The notes beneath the pieces are model-generated. The model was not told the DNA's origin. It saw only the letters and a program-made list of their open reading frames with translations, and ran no database searches. Position numbers and translations under genes: made by a program. Shown in pieces: positions 1 through 6,904 of a stretch of DNA of 11,268 nt (position 1 is the first letter of the stretch; each line of letters starts with the position of its first letter). This DNA is from Pavlovales sp. CCMP2436. Taxonomy: Eukaryota > Haptophyta > Pavlovophyceae > Pavlovales. The stretch is from NCBI GenBank assembly GCA_026770615.1, contig MU631512.1, forward strand, positions 81,613-92,880. Direction: 5' to 3'.

Positions 1-33
<33 letters not shown>
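1..33. repeat. Poly-G run at window edge
   Basis: The window opens with 33 consecutive G. Either this is a genuine long homopolymer (other G/C runs of 8-13 occur in the window) or it is a sequencing or contig-end artefact. No telomere-like unit is visible beside it. Confidence 0.9.
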
Positions 34-34
<1 letters not shown>

Positions 35-291
35 GTTACATAATAAAATTTATTTTTGGTGAGTGTGATTGTGGCTTGGGTGGGAGGCGTTGGGCGGCCC
101 GCCAGCAACGCACGCGCCAACTGTAATTCAGAATAATCAGGAAAAGACTTAGTTCGTTGCTTGATTGCCCCCCCCCCCAAATCATCGATCAACTCAATTT
201 AGTTATTAGCGCACAGGGACAGTCACATACATATGGGCCAGTCAGCACTGCAAAGGGGGTGCCTCGCTGCTGGAGCCAAGGACCCTGTTTT

Positions 292-323
292 TTGTGAATC
301 CCTTGCCGGCAAGGAATTCACAA
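292..323. repeat. 32-bp near-perfect palindrome
   Basis: Arms 292-307 and 308-323 are reverse complements with one mismatched pair (300 against 315), centred on CCGG. The inner arms read CCTTGCC and GGCAAGG. It could be a hairpin, a dimeric protein-binding site or a transposon remnant; the sequence does not decide. Confidence 0.85.
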
Positions 324-423
324 TAGCTATGTTTGAATCCAAATAACTGTACACCGTAAACTGGTTTTTAACCAATACGTTTTTTATTTCGGTAGCAACC
401 GAGACCTGGCTCCATCAGGGCAC

Positions 424-642
424 GCCTTAGCCGCAAGAGCTGGCCAGGGCATTACGACTGAGTCAGATCCCCTGCCCGGTATATTGGCCTAATACCCGTT
501 ACCTCCTTGCGGCCTTCTGACGGATCTGGCGAATGTCCGCTTCACCGGGAAACGCCTGCTAGCTCTTGCGGCTTAGGCACTTGGTAGTGAAGTGGTCATT
601 ACGCCAGATCCGACAGGAGGCCGTCAGGACGTAACGGGTATT
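424..642. repeat. Two interleaved inverted repeats (order A-B-A'-B')
   Basis: Arm A (424-444) is the reverse complement of A' (558-578) at 19 of 21 positions. Arm B (491-531) is the reverse complement of B' (602-642) at 36 of 41 positions. The arms are interleaved rather than nested, so a single strand folding through both stems would make a pseudoknot, and a simple MITE-type foldback does not explain the order. B starts with AATACCCGTTAC and ends with CGGATCTGGCG. The block has no coding potential that I can see. Confidence 0.85.
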
Positions 643-687
643 TCAGCTTCATAACCGGACGGGTGTTATCGGGCACTTAAACTACCA

Positions 688-742
688 ACAATAATAACAA
701 CAACAATGATAAAACCACTACTAACTGTTATTGTTGTTGTTT
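688..742. repeat. CAA/TTG inverted repeat (hairpin)
   Basis: An AACAACAACAA tract near 697-707 faces a TTGTTGTTGTT tract near 732-742, so about 12 bp could pair across a 20-25 nt spacer. This is a low-complexity hairpin in an AT-rich patch. Confidence 0.7.
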
Positions 743-1033
743 TCATCATTTAACAACTATTAGTACAGTAGAGCGCAGCTGCCGCAGCACAAGCATTTTG
801 GTGTGGTTAGGTAAGTCATGCAAAGGAGTAGGTTCATGTCTAGTCAGGAGGACTCTGTCGGCACATTTAAAAAAATGCTCCCGCGATGGCGCCAGTTTCT
901 GACTGGACCAGTCTGCGCTCGTCGCCTTCGTACAATGATGAGAATAAAAATGAGTTGTGTGTGTGAGTGTGTGCGTATTAATTCCGGGTTCGTCATTGTA
1001 CAGTAACTTTTCCCTTTAATAAAACGTTAGGGT

Positions 1034-3285
1034 ATGTCTATTCGAATGAGCAGAACCATGACATTTTCCTATGCCGTCCAAAGCTTCGAGGCGCCCAGTT
1101 TTACTCGACTCCGCGAAGGCCTGGCTTTCTCGCGCGACATGCCCGGTGCGCACGGCTGCCGCCCAGGCGTGCACCGCCCACGCGCTTCATCTCCCCTTCC
1201 CGACCGTTCCCGCAGGAACCAACGAAGAACTCGACCGCCTGCTCGAGAACCCGACTTTGAACGCGATCTTCGAGACCCTGTCGGCCTTCTTGAACATCGA
1301 GAAGTACGTCCTCCACGACTTCATCGCTGGCTTGGCGACGTCCGGCCTCGCTGGTGGCGGAGTGGCGGCCGACCCGGAGTCGGCCGCGCATTTCCAGCGT
1401 GAGCTGCTCGAGCTTTTGACGAAGGGCAACTCGACGCGCGTAGAGCAAGATGCCTACGTGAGCTTTGCCATGAACTGCCTCAGCAAGATGATGCAGCTCA
1501 CCTCGTGGTCGATCATCGTGAGTCGATGCGTGACTCACCTTCGCCCGCACTTTACCCCCGCTTTTGTCGCCGGATCGAGAGGGGCTGGCGCTTCTGTGCT
1601 ACATACGGCCGCTGACTCTCCACCCCCTTGCCTCGCCCTTGCCTCGCACGCTGGGCAACCCAACCTTAATTGCCCATGAGGCGGAGACGAGGGCCGCCGC
1701 CGAGTTGCTCCACGAGATCGGTAATTCCCGCGAGCTGGCAGCGTACGTCAAGCGCCGCAAGAACTGCAAGTACGAGACATGCTGCACTAGCCTCATCAAC
1801 CAGTACGCTGCTTGCGACGCCCTGGTCAACGGCCCTATGGAGGCGCTTGGCAGTGGCGCGGCGCACGAGACCCTCGCCGTGCTCACTGACTTCTTGACCG
1901 GCAACGACGCAGCGGGCGCGTTCAAGAAGGGCGATGGCAGCCAGCAGAGCTACACGCCTCCGACTGCTGTCCTCTCGCGCGCGCTCGCGGACCAACGCAT
2001 GAAAGTTTTCACGCACGCGGCCGACGCAGGCTTCGTCGTGATCTGCGTCGAGGGCAAGTCCGAGACGGAGCTGCTTCTGCAGCGCGTGTCGTGGATGTCG
2101 CGCCTCGACGCCTGCTCGATCTCCGCTGCTTTCGCGCACCCGCGCGACGCGGACCCGTTCCTAAACGGCGTGAACGGGTGCGCAGTGCAGTCTCTCTAGC
2201 CATAAGCTCACCCGCCCATGCACGCGATGCTGACATCTCTTCTCGCACGCGCGTGATGCTGATCGCGCATCTGACTGCCCCTCCCCCCTCCCCCGCTCGA
2301 CACTCTGCAGGCTTTACGCCGTGCGGCTCAGGCATGACAGCCCGCTGGCGCTGCTTGTGAGCTCGCCGTCGCGCGTGCATCTTCGGTCCCTTCCGATCGA
2401 TCGACGAGAAGGCCCTGGTCTTGAACCATTTCTTGGCCCGGACTAACTTCCTCCGCGAGCTCTCCGGCCTCGCCGCGCTGCCCGACAACCAGTCTGCGCT
2501 CGTCGCCTACTGTGGCGGGCGAAACGGGACACTCCTACAGCGCGCACTGCCGATGGACGTCGTGCGCGCGTCCGAGGCCCAGTCGTGGCGCCACGCCCGC
2601 ACCCTCAACCTCCCGCAGTGCCAGGGCGAGGAGGACCCTGGGCGCATCGCCTTCCTCAAGTCACTACCGCAGCGCGCGCTCGCCGGCAACAAGCTGCGCA
2701 TCGACTGGGAGAAGGCCAACCCCTCGACTGCCCCCGCGGGGTCCGTCGCCATGCTGCGCTGCCCGCAGCGCGCACCCGCCGGCAACAAGCGGCGCCTCGA
2801 CTGGGAGGAGTCACTGCCGCAGCACGTACCCGCCGGCAACAAGCGGCCCCTCGGCTGGGAGGAGGCCAACCCCTCGTCTCAGCCCGCCGGCAGCGCGGTG
2901 CGCCTCGACTGGGAGGACCGTCAGTACGCTGGCGTCACGAAGTTCTCACACGCGATGGCGGTGGCCGGCCTCTCCAAGCGGCAGCGCATCGACAGTGACC
3001 AGGCCAAGCGCATCGTCGACGCTCGCCCCCGCTGCCCGTGCTGCGATCAGACTGCGGAGGTTGCCGGACATACGTCCATGAAGGTGAGCGCGGTGTGCCT
3101 CGCTCACCGCCTGATGGACTCGCGCGTCAGACGTTCCTGCGCCTCAACCCCCCCCCCCCCAACGGCGCGTCGAACAGAGGCACATCATGCGCCGCTACGC
3201 TGAGGAGCTGCGCCTCACCACCTCCACCAAGTTCTCGCTGCATCTCAACAAAGTGACACGCCGCTTCGAGATCCGGCGCAAGTAG
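1034..3285 (+). CDS. Unrecognised multi-exon protein with PAGNKRRLDWEE-type repeats and a CPCC motif
   Basis: I do not recognise this family. The exon model is 1034-1145, 1216-1517, 1681-2177, 2311-2356, 2409 (or 2412)-3083, then 3131 to a TAG at 3283-3285. Reading phase is kept through every junction up to 3083 (544 codons). Donors are GTGCGC, GTGAGT, GTGCGC, GTGAGC and GTGAGC; acceptors are cgcag, atgag (weak; ggag at 1686 would also fit), tgcag, gag or aag, and gtcag. The start could be 1034, 1046 or 1058, and 1058 has the best context (AACCATGA). The N-terminal half looks helical and globular, with a Cys-rich patch (NCKYETCC). Positions 2661-2918 encode about five repeats of the type xPAGNKRRLDWEE. 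Then come a basic stretch (SKRQRID) and CPCC. The last coding part, from 3163 and clearest after 3187 (MRRYAEELRL...RRFEIRRK), is in another frame from the preceding exon, across 13 C at 3148-3160. The last intron (47 nt) may instead be coding. No transmembrane segment or signal peptide is evident. Confidence 0.65.
2661..2918 (+). repeat. Tandem protein repeat, unit xPAG(N/S)xxRLDWE(E/D)
   Basis: In the frame of the surrounding exon the copies read ALAGNKLRIDWEK, APAGNKRRLDWEE, VPAGNKRPLGWEE and QPAGSAVRLDWED, plus a degenerate APAGSVAMLR. Three copies are preceded by (L/C)PQ(R/H), and two are followed by ANPS. The larger unit therefore seems to be a two-copy block that was partly duplicated. 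The pattern resembles short linear-motif arrays, but I cannot assign it to a known repeat family. Confidence 0.8.
3148..3160 (+). repeat. C13 homopolymer at a coding-frame break
   Basis: A run of 13 C separates two coding-looking frames in the last part of the gene at 1034-3285. Upstream, the frame entered from the exon at 3131 reads TFLRLN. Downstream, the plausible C-terminus (VEQRHIMRRYAEELRL) is in a different frame. One added C (or two fewer) would reconcile them if the 47-nt intron at 3084-3130 is real. One fewer C would reconcile them if that stretch is coding. Confidence 0.7.
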
Positions 3286-3742
3286 ACGCCGAGCGCCGCC
3301 GCATGCAGGTCCTGACCGGCCACGCACACTCCCAAACCGCGAAAACTTAACTCGACCGACTCGTTCGACTACGCGAGTTCCTCCATCTTGATCAGACCCC
3401 GCGCCAACTCGGACGAGTGCTGACCGCAATTCCGTCATCGATACATCAGTGCGGCGCTGTCGGCTGAGTCCGGCCGCTGCCAAGTGCCAAGTGCTAAGAT
3501 CGCACGCGCTTACATGATCAAAATTCGGAACTGTACTGGAACTGGTGTGGTTGAATTGGACTGGATGGACTGGACGTGACTAAATTGGACTTGACTGGAC
3601 TGGACTGGACGGCACCGCGATGTCAACCCAACCGGTCCTGAGACGAAGATTTATTTGTACCAGGGCTAATCTAGGGTACAAGAATGTGCTCCTGCAGTGC
3701 TCAGGATTTTTTGATCCTAGTCGAACTCCGTCTCGAATTGAC
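3286..3742. other. Spacer with TGGAC satellite
   Basis: This is the region 3' of the repeat-protein gene. I see no gene in it. It contains a CCAAGTG duplication near 3480-3492 and the TGGAC-type satellite at about 3532-3612. The sequence from 3650 to 3742 beside the AAA fragment shows nothing I can identify. Confidence 0.55.
3532..3612. repeat. TGGAC-type degenerate satellite
   Basis: About 80 nt is dominated by variants of the pentamer TGGAC (ACTGGACTGGA, TTGGACT and similar). It is most regular at the right-hand end, where CTGGA recurs directly. Confidence 0.8.
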
Positions 3743-3841
3743 CGAGATCTTGAGGAAAGTCACGCCCAGCTCGCCCGCGATCACCTTGGCGAGCAGCGTC
3801 TTGCCAGATCCGGGCGGGCCGTGCAGCAGGAGCCAGGATGC
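3743..3841 (-). pseudogene. AAA ATPase fragment (Walker A region, NVL/RIX7/CDC48-like)
   Basis: One minus-strand frame reads [16 protein letters not shown], then [27 protein letters not shown] (3823 to 3797) is a textbook Walker A, and the helix and strand after it match the first ATPase domain of CDC48/p97-type proteins, especially the NVL/RIX7 subgroup, where ELGVPFLKIS is typical. In the family a sensor loop and the Walker B motif should follow. Here the similarity stops after LKIS and the frame ends soon after, and upstream there is no recognisable domain start. It is therefore a captured or decayed fragment, or a lone exon whose partners lie outside what I can recognise. GTCAAT after LKIS could be a weak splice donor. 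The assignment to AAA is firm; the subgroup is tentative. Confidence 0.7.
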
Positions 3842-4195
3842 CGCGCGGAGGCGATCGCTATCGTTTGTCGCTTTTGTAACGGCACATAACTTTCCAGCAT
3901 CCTAGTGATGTGTGGCTGTCATATTAGGGATGTTGGGAGTGCTGTGGGGCCTTCCGAGCAAAAGCTCGGGGCGGCACTGCCGTGTTTAGAAGTGCTCCGA
4001 GGCCTTCCGAGACCCCGAGGCACCGTGGAGGAAAACCGCCCGACGACAAGAATTAAAATCCTGACGAATCTGACCATCCGCCTCCGACGATCCTGGCTTG
4101 CCGTTGGACACTGCCAGCAACTTGGCTCAACCGACACTCAACTAGCAGCTTCCTCTGCAGCAACTTGGCGCAACCGACGCTCAACCAGCAGCACG
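3842..4195. other. 5' leader region of the small membrane-protein gene
   Basis: This stretch has no recognised gene of its own. It contains a short hairpin, CCGAGC-AAAA-GCTCGG (3954-3969), and the element GGCCTTCCGAG twice (near 3948 and 4001). Just before the ATG at 4196 it holds a tandem duplication of about 36 nt. The frame of the downstream gene stays open back to 3905, so a longer N-terminus cannot be excluded. Confidence 0.5.
4114..4192 (+). repeat. Tandem duplication of about 36 nt directly 5' of an ATG
   Basis: Two copies at about 4114-4149 and 4157-4192 share a CAGCAACTTGGC core, then CAACCGACxCTCAAC and AGCAGC, with few differences. They are offset by 43 nt. The second copy ends three bases before the proposed start codon at 4196, so both copies probably lie in the 5' leader. 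Confidence 0.8.
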
Positions 4196-4510
4196 ATGCG
4201 CCACCACCGCGTGCGCCCGGCACGCTCGGCCATGTGGTTGTTCTGCCTCGCGCTCGGGGCGCTCTGCCTCGCGACGAACGCAGACGTGCTTCCGGACGAG
4301 CCGGGCTGGTCACCCGGCGAGGACGACAACGACACGGTCAGCGACGGAGGTGGCGCCTTACTAACCGAGCAACATGGCCTGGCCGCGGTGCGCCCGCTCT
4401 CGGCCCTCATGGTCGCCGCCCTCGTCAGTGCGGTGGCTGCCGTCGTTCTCTTCGCCCTCGGCTTCCTCCCGGCCGCGCGCGCCGGCCAGCGCGCTGAGCT
4501 GCTCGGCTGA
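4196..4510 (+). CDS. Small predicted single-pass membrane protein with signal peptide
   Basis: The 104-residue frame starts MRHHRVRPAR and ends at TGA 4508-4510. Residues 13-29 (MWLFCLALGALCLATNA) look like a signal peptide ending in an A-x-A-type site, so translation could also begin at Met13 (4232). A short acidic segment follows (about 30-60, rich in Asp, Glu and Gly, with an NDT sequon at 45-47). Residues 69-91 form one strong hydrophobic helix (LSALMVAALVSAVAAVVLFALGF), then a short basic tail. The pattern predicts a type I membrane protein with a very small lumenal or extracellular part. I recognise no family. No splice signals are needed. The frame is open upstream to 3905, but that part has no protein-like character. 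The order signal peptide, acidic linker, helix is the main evidence that it is real. Confidence 0.55.
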   Translation: MRHHRVRPARSAMWLFCLALGALCLATNADVLPDEPGWSPGEDDNDTVSDGGGALLTEQHGLAAVRPLSALMVAALVSAVAAVVLFALGFLPAARAGQRAELLG

Positions 4511-5400
4511 GCAAGCCACTACACCATCGTCCATTTTGCATTCCCCATCCGCCCCGCCCTCGAGCGAGCTGCCCTGGCTGCGGCTTCTCCAATTGGCGGG
4601 ATCGCAGGCGCTGATGATTGCGCTCTCAGTCACTGAGAGCGCGCGCCTGTCGTCTGCCCACTCGTCCTGCATGCGCACATGCACATGCCGCAGTGAGAGT
4701 GCAGCTCCAAATACGTCGCGCTCGCCCTCACGCCCGGCACTTCTCTCCCGTTCTGCTCGCGCCGGAGTCTCGCTCTCAGCCGTGCGCTCAGGAGCAGACA
4801 GACTCCCGGCGCGCTTCGGTGCGCAGCTGAGGATGTTTGTTGTAACTATGTACAGACAGTACTATAATTCGAACAAGGCCCTTTTTATGTGGTCGCTCCT
4901 CCTTGCTACGATTTGCTTAGAAAAAACCGTCTTTCTGTCGGTCAAAATTCTCGACCACAATTGAGCGGAGCTGAAAGCCTGAAATCTGATGACATAATAC
5001 TGAATTTTAACTCTAACTAAGATGTTGCGGCGGCACAGGTATTGGCGTGACCGCTGGCTCACAGGGAACGATAGGATCCTTCAGCGAGCTCAGTTGCTGC
5101 TCCCGCATTGGCATTCGCGCACAAGAGTACTTTTGGTTGAAATCACGGCCGAAACATTTGATCGGCGTCGCAAGCAACGGCAACACACAGCCAGCGCGCT
5201 CTTGCGGCTACATGACTACTAACAGGACGGACAGGGACGCACGTTAGCTTGCCGGACACGCCGATGCGCGGGCTATCCGTCGACGCTCATATATTTGTCG
5301 CAAAACTCCCAGCCGTTCAATTTTGGGACCCATGCGCGTATAAGTGGCCAATAGTAGATCGGCAGGGCACACGCACCTAAATGGACGTGAGCGTTGTGTG
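4511..5400. other. Gene-free spacer
   Basis: Nothing protein-like is supported. Open frames here (for example about 5022-5222 and 5047-5247) have no domain, signal or splice context. The stretch holds the perfect palindrome at 4620-4642 and one copy of a 14-nt motif (5344-5357) that recurs at 10961-10974. Confidence 0.5.
4620..4642. repeat. Perfect 23-nt palindrome (11-bp arms)
   Basis: GCGCTCTCAGT, one C, then ACTGAGAGCGC. The arms match perfectly, and the site lies 110 nt downstream of the stop of the small membrane-protein gene. It could form a 3' stem-loop in that transcript or be a binding site for a dimeric protein. Confidence 0.9.
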
Positions 5401-5420
5401 TGGGGGGGGGAGGGGGGGGG
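5396..5420 (+). repeat. TG/poly-G block
   Basis: Alternating TG passes into two runs of 8-9 G separated by a single A. The tract could form a G-quadruplex and is also prone to sequencing length errors. Confidence 0.8.
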
Positions 5421-6064
5421 AACCTGTGGCAATTGCTACGAATTCACCACCAACCTCACCTCTACCACCACCATCCCTGCTGCCAGGACTAACGTCTGAC
5501 GTCAACCAAGTCAGTGAGTGAACAACACTTGTTGAACCATGCTGAGCCGCTATATATATAGATTAAGATAGGGCCCCGCGGCCAGTAATGCTACTATAAT
5601 GAATTATTAGTGAGGCACTTTATAAGGCTAGAGCCCTGTGCCTATTCAATAGGATTTCAAACCTATTCAATAAGATGGGTTCGGCAAGCTGTAGGCGACG
5701 AACCGCACGGCGGGGACCTAGGGTCACACTGCACATCGCCATGGACGGGACGACATGGGATAACCAGGAAATAGGAATCAATCACAGAATCAGATTTACG
5801 ATGCGGCCTCCGGGTCGAAATCCGAATTAGTGGCGCGATTCCGCACAGGGGAGGAGGGAAAGTGGCGGCCGGGACGAAGAAGTAGACATTGGTCACCCCT
5901 GCGCGCTAAGTGTCGATAGCTGATGTCGAATAGAGACCTCCTCGACGGTCGGAGCCCACCTCGTGTGCCTCTCAGGTGCCTCTAGGGTCGACAACATACT
6001 TCGTGTTAACTAACATTTCCGATTCTCAGCGTTCGGAAGCGAAAAGAAAGTCATGGTTCCCGAA
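5421..6064. other. Gene-free spacer
   Basis: No supported gene. It contains a short TA repeat near 5552-5560 and a 15-nt direct repeat CCTATTCAATA(G/A)GAT at 5641-5655 and 5662-5676. Short open frames on both strands between 5660 and 5900 have no recognisable features. Confidence 0.5.
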
Positions 6065-6143
6065 GTGGTGCCGCGGAGTTAGTTGCAGATTCGTGAATGG
6101 GGCAGTGTGACGAATCTGCAACGAACTCCGGACGCGGCACCAC
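6065..6143. repeat. Long foldback (pre-miRNA-like hairpin)
   Basis: Arm 6065-6093 and arm 6111-6143 are reverse complements apart from one mismatch and a 4-nt bulge in the second arm. The loop is 17 nt. Both outer ends read GTGGTGCCGC when the second arm is reverse-complemented. The shape (about 29 paired bases, small loop) resembles a microRNA precursor or a small palindromic transposon; nothing in the sequence separates the two. Confidence 0.8.
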
Positions 6144-6328
6144 CTCCGTTTCTGAGTTGCTCCGGAGGATTTTCACTCGACTTTTTTGATTTCCCCCCCG
6201 GACGCTGGACACTAATTTGGATTTTGACCCCTCCCGTTGGTCTGTTGTGACTTAGTGATTTATTAGACATATAATATTAAATCTTGGAATCATAATTGTC
6301 TGGCTATAATTAATTCCATCTATTACTG

Positions 6329-6839
6329 ATATATGGATTGGCTATGGCTTCGGTCAACCCCGGTCAGTCCGCAAGTGGGGGACGACCATCCTGAGCACTG
6401 TGCGCCTCCATAATTGAAGACAGAGCTCGATCTAGGCTTGCTGGATTCGCCTCGGAGAGCTCTATAGTCTATTCTATGCATTTATCAGAAATTTGTGAAT
6501 TTGAATGCGTGGGGTAGTAAATCAGTAACTATCAAAGCGGTCTTTTTTTAAAATGGGGATTGGTGGATATAGTATTTAGCACAACGAAGAAAAATATTAA
6601 AATGTGAGAAAATTTGGATACAGTATACAGCATTTTGAATTTTCGTATGTAATTTAAAGAGGCAAGTTAGTTATGGGCGTCCATTTTTATAAAAAATTGA
6701 ATACGAATCTACTGCAGATACATATATTTAAAATTTTACTGGCCACATTTCGTTGTCTTCGGCGAAGCGCTCAGGATGGTCGTCCTCTGACCGGGGGTGA
6801 CCTGAGTCAAAGCCGATTCAAGCTGGTAATTCCATATAT
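6329..6839. mobile_element. MITE-like non-autonomous element, 511 bp
   Basis: Imperfect terminal inverted repeats of about 70 nt (6329-6396 and 6769-6839) share an outer ATATATGGA, a middle CCCCGGTCAG and a perfect inner 17-mer GGACGACCATCCTGAGC (6380-6396; inverted at 6769-6785). The left copy carries an extra 12 nt or so between the middle and inner blocks. The interior is much richer in A and T than the flanks and contains no open frame of note. This is the organisation of a MITE moved in trans by a DNA transposase. I cannot fix the target-site duplication; a TA or AT dinucleotide at the ends is possible. Confidence 0.75.
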
Positions 6840-6904
6840 AATACCGTGATCCTAGACGTATGCCGTAACGACGTACGTACTGTTCCGCAACACCGACGCC
6901 GGCG

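Larger units (their letters stand above)
34..1033. other. Gene-free stretch rich in inverted repeats
   Basis: I see no supported gene in this kilobase. It contains a run of 11 C near 168-178, a 32-bp palindrome at 292-323, two interleaved inverted repeats at 424-642, a CAA/TTG hairpin near 697-742 and a short TG-rich run near 956-973. An open frame at 818-1006 has no domain, signal or splice context and I do not consider it coding. The stretch just before 1034 presumably holds the promoter and 5' leader of the gene starting there, but I recognise no core promoter element. Confidence 0.6.

Noticed and set aside
2009..2488. Minus-strand open frame opposite the repeat-protein gene
   Set aside because: It is very rich in Arg, Ser and Ala, as expected of a shadow frame in GC-rich DNA. 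Splice signals and phase support the plus strand.
4604..4650. CTGATGA followed by a stem, suggestive of a hammerhead ribozyme core
   Set aside because: The required GAAA after stem II is missing, and no matching stems I and III with a cleavage site are seen.
5022..5247. Two overlapping 66-codon plus-strand frames
   Set aside because: Neither has a domain, signal, repeat or splice context, and lengths of this size are expected by chance.
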